51,397 nt of DNA from an uncultured Oscillospiraceae bacterium (GCA_934446465.1 CAKSEF010000006.1:1-51397), one strand, 5' to 3'; shown: positions 32,682 to 41,860, numbered from the stretch's first letter. The notes: generated by a model from the letters alone, not told the origin. Translations and numbers: made by a program.

Positions 32682-32704
32682 CACAAATTTCACATTCGAA
32701 TGAA

Positions 32705-34135
32705 TCAGACTTTGAGCTCGGACGCGTCGGAAATATCGTTCGCATACCGTGAAATCGCCGGATTTACGATATTTTCCAAAAATTCCGTAACCTGTGATGC
32801 ACTCCTGCCTGTATAATTCTTCGGGTCGAGATTTCTCTCGATTTCTTCCTTTGACATACCGAACAGCGGGTCATTTTCTATCCGTTCAAGTAGGTCATTG
32901 GACATTCCCTCTTCCTTCACCATGCGTCCCGCAGCTACGGAGTGTTCGCGGATACGCTCATGAAGTTCCTGTCTGTCGCCGCCACGCTTTACCGCATCCA
33001 TCATTATATTTTCGGAAGCCATAAACGGAAGTTCGTCCATTATATGGCGTCTGATAACCTTTGGATAAACGACTAAACCGGACGCAACATTAAGGTAAAT
33101 ACACAATATTGCGTCTGTTGCAAGAAATGCCTCGGCAACGGCGAGTCTCTTGTTTGCGGAATCGTCGAGAGTTCTTTCAAACCACTGCGTTGCCGCCGTA
33201 AGTGCGGGGTTTTGAGCAGTTGCCATTACGAACTTAGACAAGGCACATATGCGCTCAGAACGCATCGGATTGCGTTTATACGGCATTGCCGATGACCCTA
33301 TCTGCTTTTTCTCAAACGGTTCTTCCATCTCCTTAAGGTTGGAGAGCAGTCTCAAATCCGTTGCAAATTTGCACGCGCTCTGCGCTATGCCGGAGAGTGT
33401 CGACAGCGCCATAAAGTCTATTTTTCTCGAATAGGTCTGCCCCGAAACGGGGATAACACCGTCAAATCCGAGCTCGGACGCAATAAGTTCTTCCATTTTT
33501 TTGATTTTTGCTTCATCTCCGTCAAAGAGCTCCATGAAGCTCGCCTGTGTTCCCGTTGTTCCTTTAGAACCAAGCAGTTTCATTGAAGATATGCGGAAAT
33601 CCAGCTCCGACAAATCATACATGAGTTCATTTATCCAGAGCGTTGCGCGTTTTCCGACCGTCGTAAGCTGTGCGGGCTGATAGTGCGTAAAGCCGAGCGT
33701 CGGCATATCCTTATACTCGTCCGCAAATCTTGCAAGGGCGGAAATCACACTTACAAGCCTCTTTCTGATAAGAACAAGGGCCTCTCGCATGACAATCAGG
33801 TCAGTGTTGTCGCCTACATAACAGCTTGTTGCGCCAAGGTGAATTATTGCTTTTGCCTTAGGGCACTGCACTCCGTACGCGTAGACGTGCGACATTACGT
33901 CATGTCTTACTTCTTTTTCGCGTTTTTCCGCAACATCGTAGTTTATATCGTCTTTGTTTGCCTCGAGTTCGTCTATTTGTTCCTGTGTTATATTTAAGCC
34001 GAGTTCTTTTTCAGCACGGGCGAGAGCTATCCAAAGCCTTCTCCATGTTTTGAATTTTTTATCAGGCGAAAAGAGTTCTGTCATTTCACTGCTTGCATAG
34101 CGGGTGTTAAGTGGGGATTCGTATGTGTTTCTCAT
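32705..34135 (-). CDS. purB: Adenylosuccinate lyase
   Basis: PurB removes fumarate from SAICAR and from adenylosuccinate in purine synthesis. The 476-residue protein belongs to the fumarase/aspartase superfamily. The signature SSAMPYKRNPMRSE near residue 290 and the HLGATSCYVGDN block near 110 are intact. The start at 34135 (MRNTYESPLN) has AGGGAGAAAAAG directly ahead; an in-frame ATG at 34174 would overlap the aminotransferase gene. It lies 10 bp after that gene. No obvious terminator separates it from the secDF promoter. Confidence 0.95.
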   Translation of the reverse strand: MRNTYESPLNTRYASSEMTELFSPDKKFKTWRRLWIALARAEKELGLNITQEQIDELEANKDDINYDVAEKREKEVRHDVMSHVYAYGVQCPKAKAIIHLGATSCYVGDNTDLIVMREALVLIRKRLVSVISALARFADEYKDMPTLGFTHYQPAQLTTVGKRATLWINELMYDLSELDFRISSMKLLGSKGTTGTQASFMELFDGDEAKIKKMEELIASELGFDGVIPVSGQTYSRKIDFMALSTLSGIAQSACKFATDLRLLSNLKEMEEPFEKKQIGSSAMPYKRNPMRSERICALSKFVMATAQNPALTAATQWFERTLDDSANKRLAVAEAFLATDAILCIYLNVASGLVVYPKVIRRHIMDELPFMASENIMMDAVKRGGDRQELHERIREHSVAAGRMVKEEGMSNDLLERIENDPLFGMSKEEIERNLDPKNYTGRSASQVTEFLENIVNPAISRYANDISDASELKV

Positions 34136-34145
34136 CTTTTTCTCC

Positions 34146-35423
34146 CTATCCGAGTATTTTTTCAAGAGCCGCAAGTTTCGTGCAGAGGCAGAGCATTTCC
34201 GCAGCCGTTTTGAGTTCGCTCTCAGACGGATACGACGGTGCGATTCTCAGGTTCTTATCATCCGGATCAACTCCGTACGGGAATGTTGCACCGCATCCCG
34301 TCATAACAACGCCCGCATCTGCCATAAGCTTATGAACGCGCTTTGCCGTTCCGGGCATAACATCAAGGCTTATGAAGTACCCGCCGTTCGGTGTTGTCCA
34401 TTCGGCTATATCAAGTCCGCCGAGTTCCTTTTCAAAAGTATCTGTTACAATCTTGAACTTGGGAGCAAGGATAGCCGCATGTTTTTTCATATGCGCGCGG
34501 ATTCCGTCTGCGTTCCTGAAATACTTCACATGGCGGAGCTGATTTATCTTATCCGGGCCTATCATCTGATATTTCATAACCTTTTTGGCTGCAGCTATAT
34601 TTGCGGCGCTCATCGCCATTGCCGCAACTCCCGCACCCGGGAAGGATATCTTCGATGTTGACGCAAAGATATAGCACATATCCTCGTTGCCGGCTTTTCT
34701 GCACTCGTCAAGAATATTAAGGAGGCTGTCTCCCTCATCCGACAAATCGTGTACGCAATATGCATTATCCCAATAAATTCTGAAATCTTTTGCCGCAGGC
34801 TTAAGCGCTGCCAAGGCTCTGACCGTATCGTCGGAATAAGTTATCCCGCTCGGGTTTGAATACTTCGGAACGCACCACATTCCCTTTACGGATTCATCGT
34901 TTTCGACGTATTCGCGGACAACATCCATATCAGGACCCTTATCAGTCATCGGAACATTAATCATCTTTATTCCGAAGCACTCACATATTCCAAAGTGCCT
35001 GTCATACCCGGGTACGGGGCAAAGAAATTTAACTTCATCAAGCTTGTACCACGGTGTTTGTCCTAAAACGCCGTGAGTAACCGAACGCGACACCATGTCA
35101 AACATCATTGTAAGGCTTGCATTTCCGCCGATTATGACTTCATCCGCCGCAACTCCGAGAATTTCGGCAAAGAGCTGTTTCATTTCAGGGATTCCGTCCA
35201 GCCCGCCGTAGTTTCTCACGTCCGGCTTAACTTCTGCGACATCCTCGTTCTTTGATATCACAGAAAGAAGTCCCTCGCTCATATCAAGCTGGTTCGGCGC
35301 AGGTTTTCCCCTCGACATATCAAGCGAGAGTTTTTTCGAGACATATTCACTGTATTTTTCTTTGAGCTCGGCCTCTAATTTTGTCGCAGTTGCCCTATCG
35401 AGTTTTAATAATGATTTTCCCAT
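34146..35423 (-). CDS. Aspartate aminotransferase-type PLP enzyme
   Basis: A 425-residue fold-type I aminotransferase of the MocR-free aspartate aminotransferase group (PF12897 type), which is common in Clostridia and Actinobacteria. Family blocks are LDMSRGKPAPNQLDMS near residue 35, YGGLDGIPEMKQ near 73, KYSNPSGITYSD near 191 and the PLP-binding lysine in STSKISFPGAG near 256. The probable reaction is aspartate plus 2-oxoglutarate to oxaloacetate plus glutamate. Location between asnS and purB, both of which are linked to aspartate metabolism, supports this. The start at 35423 has ATAAGGAG upstream. A start at 35486 would overlap asnS. Confidence 0.88.
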   Translation of the reverse strand: MGKSLLKLDRATATKLEAELKEKYSEYVSKKLSLDMSRGKPAPNQLDMSEGLLSVISKNEDVAEVKPDVRNYGGLDGIPEMKQLFAEILGVAADEVIIGGNASLTMMFDMVSRSVTHGVLGQTPWYKLDEVKFLCPVPGYDRHFGICECFGIKMINVPMTDKGPDMDVVREYVENDESVKGMWCVPKYSNPSGITYSDDTVRALAALKPAAKDFRIYWDNAYCVHDLSDEGDSLLNILDECRKAGNEDMCYIFASTSKISFPGAGVAAMAMSAANIAAAKKVMKYQMIGPDKINQLRHVKYFRNADGIRAHMKKHAAILAPKFKIVTDTFEKELGGLDIAEWTTPNGGYFISLDVMPGTAKRVHKLMADAGVVMTGCGATFPYGVDPDDKNLRIAPSYPSESELKTAAEMLCLCTKLAALEKILG

Positions 35424-35445
35424 AATTTTCTCCTTATTATCATTA

Positions 35446-36834
35446 TCACAGTATTTTTCCTGTACATCTCGGGAACGGAAGAACATCGCGTATATTGCCG
35501 ATTCCCGTGAGGTACATTATGAACCGTTCAAATCCGAGTCCGAATCCCGCATGGGAGACTCCCCCGAATCTTCTGAGATTGAGGTACCAATCATAGTCCG
35601 CTTCGCTAAGTCCGAGTTCATTCATTCTTGCCTTGAGTACATCGTATCTTTCCTCGCGCTGACTTCCTCCGATTAGCTCACCTATGCCGGGAACAAACAA
35701 ATCCATCGCCGCTACGGTTCTGTTATCATCGTTGCAGCGCATGTAGAATGCCTTTATTTCCTTAGGATAATTTATGAGGAACATCGGTTTTTTCATAACT
35801 TCCTCTGTAAGGAAGCGTTCGTGCTCGGTCTGCAAATCGCACCCGAAGAACACAGGGTATTCGAACTTGTCCTTGTGTTTTTCAAGAATTTTAATGCCCT
35901 CTGCATATTCCATTACGCCAAAATCGGATTCCGCAACACGGCGCAGTCTTTCAACAAGCCCCTTATCAACAAATTGATTGAAAAATGCCATTTCTTCGGG
36001 ACAGGTTTCCATAACGTGATTTATAACCGACTTGACCATAGCCTCGGCAAGTTCCATATCATCATTTAAATCGGCAAATGCGATTTCCGGTTCAATCATC
36101 CAAAATTCAGCCGCATGACGAGCCGTGTTTGAATTTTCGGCGCGGAATGTCGGCCCGAATGTATAAGTCTTTCCGAATGCGAGGGCAAATGTTTCGGCCT
36201 CAAGCTGACCCGAAACCGTAAGGCTTGCCTCTCTCCCGAAAAAGTCCTTTGAATAATCCGTTTTACCGTCCTCTGTTTTGGGCACATTATCAAGGTCGAG
36301 CGTCGTAATTCTGAACATTTCACCTGCGCCTTCGCAGTCGCTTCCCGTAATAATCGGTGTATGTGCATACACAAATCCGCGTTCGTTAAAGAATTTATGA
36401 ATCGCATATGCGGCCTCGCTTCTTATTCTGAACACTGCGGAAAACGTATTCGTCCTCGGGCGCAAATATGCTATTGTGCGCAGGAATTCGAGCGAATGTC
36501 TTTTCTTTTGAAGAGGATAGTCCGGGGCAGATTCGCCCTCAACTTTAATCATCGAAGCTTTTATTTCAAACGGCTGTTTTGCTTCGGGGGTGAGCACAAG
36601 CTCCCCCTCCGCTATGATTGCGCTTCCTACATTGAGATGAATAACTTCGGAGAAATTGTCAAGCTTATCATCAATGACAATCTGGACGCTCTTGAAATAA
36701 GAGCCGTCGTTGAGCTCGACAAACCCGAACACTTTAGAATCGCGCACCGTTCTCACCCAGCCGCCGACCTTTACGGTTTTGCCGGCAAACTTTTCGGGTG
36801 ATGAATAAAGTTCTCTTACGCCTATAAGTTTCAT
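35446..36834 (-). CDS. asnS: Asparaginyl-tRNA synthetase
   Basis: A class IIb synthetase that charges tRNA(Asn). The 462-residue protein has an N-terminal OB-fold anticodon domain (VKVGGWVRTVRDSK) and a class II core with motif 2 FRAENSNTARHAAEFWMIE and motif 3 GLGFERFIMYLTG. Those blocks and the length fit AsnS better than AspS. ATG 36834 has TTGGAGTTG upstream. The 193-bp region before it contains no T-box specifier or T-box sequence. It starts a three-gene operon with an aminotransferase and purB. Confidence 0.96.
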   Translation of the reverse strand: MKLIGVRELYSSPEKFAGKTVKVGGWVRTVRDSKVFGFVELNDGSYFKSVQIVIDDKLDNFSEVIHLNVGSAIIAEGELVLTPEAKQPFEIKASMIKVEGESAPDYPLQKKRHSLEFLRTIAYLRPRTNTFSAVFRIRSEAAYAIHKFFNERGFVYAHTPIITGSDCEGAGEMFRITTLDLDNVPKTEDGKTDYSKDFFGREASLTVSGQLEAETFALAFGKTYTFGPTFRAENSNTARHAAEFWMIEPEIAFADLNDDMELAEAMVKSVINHVMETCPEEMAFFNQFVDKGLVERLRRVAESDFGVMEYAEGIKILEKHKDKFEYPVFFGCDLQTEHERFLTEEVMKKPMFLINYPKEIKAFYMRCNDDNRTVAAMDLFVPGIGELIGGSQREERYDVLKARMNELGLSEADYDWYLNLRRFGGVSHAGFGLGFERFIMYLTGIGNIRDVLPFPRCTGKIL

Positions 36835-36992
36835 AAATGATACAACTCCAATAATTTCATAGTTTACACTTTATATATTAAAACACATTTTTCAAAAAAT
36901 GTCCATACAAAACATTTTTTTACATGTATTCTTTCGGTTTCCACATTTGCCAGATAATTAACTGAATTTAAACACTTGCAATGTGTCATACT

Positions 36993-36998
36993 TATAAT
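36993..36998 (+). promoter_or_regulatory. -10 box upstream of the DUF378 gene
   Basis: A consensus TATAAT lies 30 bp before the start. The expected -35 position (AAACAC) is poor. A small inverted repeat ACAC-N7-GTGT at 36972-36986 lies in the spacer, so an activator or repressor could act here. Confidence 0.45.
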
Positions 36999-37027
36999 GC
37001 GAGAAAAAGTATGGGGAGTGATAAAAA

Positions 37028-37246
37028 ATGCTGGACAGAATCGCGCTTATTCTTATAGTTATCGGGGCGATAAATTGGGGAGCAATAGGCATATTTCAAT
37101 TTGACATCGTAGCTGCCATATTCGGCGGACAGGGTGCTGTTATAAGCCGTATAATATATACGCTTGTTGCACTTGCAGGTCTTTGGTGCATTTCTCTGTT
37201 TTTCAGAAATTCACCGACTTCTCCCCGCAGAGCGAACTCAGTGTAG
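37028..37246 (+). CDS. DUF378 family membrane protein
   Basis: A 72-residue protein with two membrane segments (about 4-24 and 38-58). The family motif is IGAINWGAIGIF, followed by GLWCISLFF. The function of DUF378 proteins is unknown. ATG 37028 has GGGGAGTG upstream. It is a single gene ended by the bidirectional terminator at 37249-37285. Confidence 0.88.
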   Translation: MLDRIALILIVIGAINWGAIGIFQFDIVAAIFGGQGAVISRIIYTLVALAGLWCISLFFRNSPTSPRRANSV

Positions 37247-37248
37247 CA

Positions 37249-37285
37249 AAAAAATCCGACGCGTTTAATCCGCGCCGGATTTTTT
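37249..37285. terminator. Bidirectional intrinsic terminator
   Basis: A 15-position stem (37249-37263 with 37271-37285) with an A-tract on one side and a T-tract on the other works in both directions. The single imperfect position is an A-C mismatch in plus RNA but a U-G pair in minus RNA. It ends the DUF378 gene and overlaps the stop of the convergent GNAT gene. Confidence 0.88.
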
Positions 37286-37823
37286 AATTATCACCACTCA
37301 ATTTTTTCTCAAGGCAGACAAGTCCCACATTCGGGATACCGTTAAATGTGCACTGCACTATACCTGCCTCCCTGTATCCAAGGCGCGCATACATACCTCT
37401 TGCCCTCGTATTCTTTTCGTTTGTATCCATTCTCAGGTGCGTACATCCGCTTTGTTCTGCATATTTCTCATAAAAAGAGACAAAAGCGGAACCGACACCC
37501 TTTCCCGAATAGTCCGGGGCTACCGTCAGTGTGTGCAAAACCATAACTTTCTCATCACTTATATCTCGGTACTTCCATTGTGCGCTTGCATACTCAGGAA
37601 CCTGAATTTTGTTTATTATTGCTGATGCGGCGATTTTCCCGTCAAATTCCGCCACAAACAGGTCGCCCCGTAAAACCGCGTCGTATGCCGTCGATTCGGT
37701 CGGGTATACCCCTCGAATCCAGCCTATGCTTGCAAGCCCGCACTCTTCAGTTTTTAAAACCTCATCGTAAATATCGGCCGCTTTTGATATGTCAGCCCTT
37801 GTTCCTTTTCTTATTCTAACCAT
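37284..37823 (-). CDS. GNAT family N-acetyltransferase
   Basis: A 179-residue acetyltransferase of the GNAT fold. The acetyl-CoA loop is visible as VAPDYSGKGVGSAFV, followed by LRMDTNEKNTRARGMYARLGY, typical of the last strands of the family. The substrate is unknown. ATG 37823 has AGGAGA upstream; the hairpin at 37838-37867 lies only four bases before that site. It follows ackA on the same strand. Confidence 0.9.
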   Translation of the reverse strand: MVRIRKGTRADISKAADIYDEVLKTEECGLASIGWIRGVYPTESTAYDAVLRGDLFVAEFDGKIAASAIINKIQVPEYASAQWKYRDISDEKVMVLHTLTVAPDYSGKGVGSAFVSFYEKYAEQSGCTHLRMDTNEKNTRARGMYARLGYREAGIVQCTFNGIPNVGLVCLEKKLSGDN

Positions 37824-37837
37824 GATATCTCCTGAAA

Positions 37838-37867
37838 GCGCCTCCGTTTTCAGGAAAACGGAGGCGC
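37838..37867 (-). terminator. GC-rich hairpin between ackA and the GNAT gene
   Basis: A 13-bp perfect stem GCGCCTCCGTTTT with a CAGG loop starts six bp after the ackA stop. In the minus direction only TTTC follows, so it is a weak terminator at best and probably allows read-through into the GNAT gene. Confidence 0.6.
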
Positions 37868-37872
37868 AAAAA

Positions 37873-39072
37873 TTACTTATTGAGAGAGTTTACAATTTCC
37901 TCTGTATCACGCGCTATCATAAGCTCTTCATTCGTTGGGATTATAAATATTTTTACCTTTGAATCGGCAGCGGAGACATCAGCTTCTTTTCCCCTTACCT
38001 TATTCTTTTCGGCATCCATCTTAATTCCCATATATTCAAGACCCTCGCAAATTCCGCGGCGAAGGTCAACAGAGTTTTCACCGATTCCCGCCGTAAATAC
38101 GACAGCGTCGACTCCGCCCATTGCCGCAGCATACGAGCCTATGTATTTTCTTACCTCATATTTGAATTTATCAAGCGCAAGCTTTGCCCTTTCATTGCCT
38201 TTTTCCGCTGCTTCGTCCAAATCGCGGAAATCCGAACTTACTCCCGATACGCCGAGAACTCCCGATTTCTTATTGAGTATATTGAGCATTTCCTTTATGT
38301 CATAGTTATAACGTCCCATAAGGTACTCTATGATAGTTGCGTCAATATCACCGGAACGGGTTCCCATGAGGAAGCCTGCGAGCGGTCCAAGACCCATGCT
38401 CGTATCTACGCACTTGCCGTCAACGACTGCGGAGAGTGAAGAACCGTTTCCGAGATGGCAGCAGATTACCTTGCTGTGTTCCGGATTGCCGAGCATATCG
38501 ATGGCGCGCGCCGAAACATAGCGATGACTCGTTCCGTGGAATCCGTAACGGCGTACATCGTCATTTTCGTAATACTCGTACGGTATTCCGTAAATATATG
38601 CCTTTGGCGGCATTGTCATATGGAACGCAGTGTCAAATACCGCAACCTGCGGAGTTTTCGGCATAACCTTCTGGCATGCGCGTATACCCATGAGGTTTGC
38701 GGGATTATGAAGCGGACCGAGCGGAATGCACTTCTCGATTGCCGCGATGCACGCATCGTCTACAAGACAGCTCTCCGTAAACGTTGCGCCACCGTGGAGA
38801 ACGCGATGACCGACTGCCGCAATTTCATCCGTCGATTTGATTACACCGTTTTCGGCATCTACAAGGATATCAAGGACAGACTTGATGGCTTCGCCGTGCG
38901 TCGGCATAGCAATATCGAATTTTACATCCTCGCGCCCCGGAACCTTATGCGTGAGACGGCCGTCGATTCCGATGCGTTCGCAAAGTCCCTTTGCAAAGAC
39001 CTGCCCGCCTTCAGACTCCATAAATTGGTACTTCAAAGAAGAGCTTCCTGCATTGATGACAAGAATTTTCAT
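37873..39072 (-). CDS. ackA: Acetate kinase
   Basis: AckA converts acetyl phosphate and ADP to acetate and ATP, the main ATP-yielding step of acetogenic fermentation. The 399-residue protein has the family patterns VINAGSSSLKYQ, HRVLHGGATF and GFHGTSHRYVS. ATG 39072 has ACGGAGGAAG upstream. A phosphotransacetylase gene is not adjacent. A promoter at 39156-39184 gives it a leader of about 75 nt containing the near-palindrome TTTTTTCA-N2-TGAAAAAA. Confidence 0.97.
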   Translation of the reverse strand: MKILVINAGSSSLKYQFMESEGGQVFAKGLCERIGIDGRLTHKVPGREDVKFDIAMPTHGEAIKSVLDILVDAENGVIKSTDEIAAVGHRVLHGGATFTESCLVDDACIAAIEKCIPLGPLHNPANLMGIRACQKVMPKTPQVAVFDTAFHMTMPPKAYIYGIPYEYYENDDVRRYGFHGTSHRYVSARAIDMLGNPEHSKVICCHLGNGSSLSAVVDGKCVDTSMGLGPLAGFLMGTRSGDIDATIIEYLMGRYNYDIKEMLNILNKKSGVLGVSGVSSDFRDLDEAAEKGNERAKLALDKFKYEVRKYIGSYAAAMGGVDAVVFTAGIGENSVDLRRGICEGLEYMGIKMDAEKNKVRGKEADVSAADSKVKIFIIPTNEELMIARDTEEIVNSLNK

Positions 39073-39155
39073 ATTTTCTTCCTCCGTAATAAAAAAACTT
39101 TTTTCACTTGAAAAAACAAACTTTTGCGTTTACAATAATAAAAACAACATTACAT

Positions 39156-39184
39156 ATTTTACCTCTATATGTCGATTTTTGCAA
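39156..39184 (-). promoter_or_regulatory. Promoter of ackA
   Basis: Minus-strand -35 TTGCAA (39179-39184) and -10 TAAAAT (39156-39161) with a 17-bp spacer. Confidence 0.65.
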
Positions 39185-39220
39185 GGCTTTTTTCATATTT
39201 TTTGAAGGACGGCACATTTT

Positions 39221-40417
39221 ATGAACGTATTCGGAATTATTTGTGAATATAATCCGTTTCACAACGGACATCTTTATCACATATCAAAAGCGAGAGCACT
39301 CGGAGCGGATGCAGTTATCTGCGTAATGAGCGGCAATTACGTCCAGCGCGGAGATTTTGCGCTTTTCCACAAGTCCGCGCGTGCGGAGGCCGCCATAAGG
39401 TGCGGTGCGGATGCGGTGATAGAGCTTCCGCTCCCTTGGGCCGTTTCCTCGGCAGAGCGTTTTGCCGCAGGCGGGGTTTCCATGCTCGGTTCACTTGGTG
39501 TTATCACCCACATTTGTTTCGGTGCTGAAGAGGATGACTGCACAAAGCTTCTCTCCGCGGCCGAGCTTATATGCTCCGAATCGTTTCAAGACAAGGTGTC
39601 CGATGAATACAGAAGCGGTATATCATTTGCGGCAGCAAGAGAACGCGCCGTCAAAAAATTTTCAGGCGAGCTCGCGGAACTCTTTACCAAACCGAATAAC
39701 ATCCTTGCCATTGAATACATTAAAGCAATCAAAAATCAGGGATTATCGATAATTCCGACCGCAGTTGCACGGACGGGCGTAAGCCATGATTCCGCCACGA
39801 AAAGCGGTTCGTTTGCAAGCGCGTCTCTGCTCAGAGAATATATACGCGACGGAAAAAGCGTTGAAAACTATATCCCGAATGAAGTACTGAAAATCTTATC
39901 CGAAGAAACATCACTCGGCCATGCACCTGTCTTTTCAGAGTACGCGGATAAGGCGATGCTTGCGTGCTTAAAGAGGTTCTCTGCCGACGACTTCAGAAAG
40001 TTCTGCGATGTATCCGAGGGACTCGAATTTCGTCTTGCCCGTGCGATATCGGAATCCGACACACTTGAATCCGCGAGTCTGTCTGCGAAAACAAAAAGAT
40101 ACGCACTTTCGCGCATACGCCGTATATTTCTGAATGCTTTTTTGGATATTGACGGCTCAATTCAAACAAAAACTCCGCCGTATGCACGCGTGCTTGCGCT
40201 TAATTCTCGCGGACGGGATGTTTTGAGGCTTGCTTCAAAAAAAACAATTATTCCGATAATCACGAAGCCGTCATCCGTAAAAAAGCTTGATGTGTTCTCA
40301 AGAAGCGTTTTTGAACTCGAGCGACGGGCAGACGACATATATTCCCTCTTTATGGCAAACCCGATAAAACAAGGGAGCACGTACACGCGCTCCCCATATT
40401 TTCTTGACAGCATTTAG
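39221..40417 (+). CDS. tmcAL: tRNA(Met) cytidine acetate ligase (YlbM/TmcAL)
   Basis: TmcAL activates acetate with ATP and forms N4-acetylcytidine at position 34 of elongator tRNA(Met). The 398-residue protein has an N-terminal nucleotidyltransferase fold with the HIGH-like motif CEYNPFHNGHLYHI (residues 8-21) and VMSGNYVQRGDFA, both diagnostic of YlbM. The remainder is helical. ATG 39221 has GAAGGACGG upstream. It is divergent from ackA. Its stop codon overlaps the stop of murD on the other strand by 3 bp. Confidence 0.93.
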   Translation: MNVFGIICEYNPFHNGHLYHISKARALGADAVICVMSGNYVQRGDFALFHKSARAEAAIRCGADAVIELPLPWAVSSAERFAAGGVSMLGSLGVITHICFGAEEDDCTKLLSAAELICSESFQDKVSDEYRSGISFAAARERAVKKFSGELAELFTKPNNILAIEYIKAIKNQGLSIIPTAVARTGVSHDSATKSGSFASASLLREYIRDGKSVENYIPNEVLKILSEETSLGHAPVFSEYADKAMLACLKRFSADDFRKFCDVSEGLEFRLARAISESDTLESASLSAKTKRYALSRIRRIFLNAFLDIDGSIQTKTPPYARVLALNSRGRDVLRLASKKTIIPIITKPSSVKKLDVFSRSVFELERRADDIYSLFMANPIKQGSTYTRSPYFLDSI

Positions 40418-41793
40418 AGACTGTTGACAATCTCCTTGAAACGCTCCCCCCTAGCCATAAAGTTTTCGAACAAATCAAACGATGCACATGCGGGAGACAG
40501 GGTTACTATATCTCCGCTTCTTGCAATTTCAGATGCTTTATGAACTGCGTCTTCAAAGCTTTCGCATATATACAGCGGAAGCTTTTTTTCATCGTAGCCG
40601 TCTGCCTTCTTTATTGCATAGGAAATCTTCTCCGATGTTGCCCCGACAAGCACAACCGCCTTGGTGTATTTCAAAACTGCATCTCCGAGGACATCGAACG
40701 GGATATGTTTATCATACCCGCCCGCTATAAGTATAACCTTATTATTGAACGCGCGCAAACCCGCGATAGTCCTTGTCGGGCTCGAGGCTATCGAGTCGTT
40801 ATAATATTTAACTCCGTCCTTCTCGCGTACAAGCTCCATTCTATGCTCTACCCCGCCAAAGCTCTTTGCTACCTCTGCTATGTCAGCGTCGCTTACAATG
40901 CCCTCAACGGCCGCAATCGCCGCCATATAGTTTTCGACATTGTGCATACCCGGAATCTTAATATCTGCGATTTTCAGGACTTTTCGGCTCTCGCCCGCCG
41001 TGCGCCTGACAATGTAACCGTTCTCAATGCAGTATCCGTCATCAATGATTGAATGCGAGGAGAAAAGTACCGCGCGTTTCCCGAGCCCGGCAGCGATTTT
41101 GCGCGTTATTTCGTTATCGTAGTTTAAAACAACTCTTCCGCCAGAAAACCTGAATATATTTTCTTTTGCAAGAGTATATTCCTCCATGGACTTGTGCACG
41201 TCGAGGTGGTTCGGCGTCACATTTGTGATAACTGCTATGTCAGGACTCTGCTTTATATTCATAAGCTGAAATGACGAGAGCTCAATTACCGCAAAATCCT
41301 TTTCTTCAATTTCGTTTGATTTTGCAAACAGCGGAGTTCCTATATTTCCGCCCACAAAAGCGCGTTTTCCCGCTTGGGCGAGGAGTTTTCCGACGATTGT
41401 TGTTGTAGTCGTCTTCCCGTCGCTTCCTGTAATACCTATGCTTGTTGCTTTGCAAAATTCAAGGAACTTTTCCATCTCGGTTGTAACCGTAATTCCCTTT
41501 TTTTCGGCTTTTACGAGTTCTTTACAGTCGTATCTCATCCCCGGAGTTTTGAAAATAATCTCGGAATTTAAAATCGGTGCAAGGTAGTCGCTGCCGAACG
41601 AAAACTCCGCGCCGCGCCGTTTTAGGTCGGCCAAAAAATCTTTGTCATGGTTTTCTTTTTTATCGCACACCAATACATGCGCGCCTGAATCAAGGAGCAG
41701 GAGTATGAGCGGTTTATTGCTTACCCCCATTCCTATTACGGTAACTCTCTTTCCGCGCATACCCGCGAGAAACTCATTAAACTCGGCGTTCAT
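40414..41793 (-). CDS. murD: UDP-N-acetylmuramoyl-L-alanine--D-glutamate ligase
   Basis: MurD adds D-glutamate to UDP-MurNAc-L-Ala in peptidoglycan precursor synthesis. The 459-residue protein has an N-terminal Rossmann-like UDP domain (VTVIGMGVSNKP), the ATP loop GITGSDGKTTTTT near residue 117, the NVTPNHLDVHKSMEEY block near 203 and the C-terminal domain with YNDSIASSPTRT and LSPACASFDLF. ATG 41793 has ACGGAGG upstream. No own promoter is visible between it and the hairpin after the HPr-like gene, so it may depend on read-through from there. Confidence 0.96.
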   Translation of the reverse strand: MNAEFNEFLAGMRGKRVTVIGMGVSNKPLILLLLDSGAHVLVCDKKENHDKDFLADLKRRGAEFSFGSDYLAPILNSEIIFKTPGMRYDCKELVKAEKKGITVTTEMEKFLEFCKATSIGITGSDGKTTTTTIVGKLLAQAGKRAFVGGNIGTPLFAKSNEIEEKDFAVIELSSFQLMNIKQSPDIAVITNVTPNHLDVHKSMEEYTLAKENIFRFSGGRVVLNYDNEITRKIAAGLGKRAVLFSSHSIIDDGYCIENGYIVRRTAGESRKVLKIADIKIPGMHNVENYMAAIAAVEGIVSDADIAEVAKSFGGVEHRMELVREKDGVKYYNDSIASSPTRTIAGLRAFNNKVILIAGGYDKHIPFDVLGDAVLKYTKAVVLVGATSEKISYAIKKADGYDEKKLPLYICESFEDAVHKASEIARSGDIVTLSPACASFDLFENFMARGERFKEIVNSL

Positions 41794-41805
41794 AAAAACC
41801 TCCGT

Positions 41806-41845
41806 ATCAAAAAACAGTTCGGCAACCGTTTAAGCGATTGCCGAA
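41806..41845 (-). terminator. Terminator or attenuator between the HPr-like gene and murD
   Basis: TTCGGCAA (41818-41825) pairs with TTGCCGAA (41838-41845), with a further CG/CG pair inside the loop. In the minus direction CTGTTTTTTG follows. It ends about 14 bases before the murD ribosome binding site. Confidence 0.75.
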
Positions 41846-41860
41846 GCCGTCAGCTTTATT

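Noticed and set aside
36835..37027. T-box leader for asnS
   Set aside because: The 193-bp region lacks a T-box sequence and the needed specifier and terminator stems.
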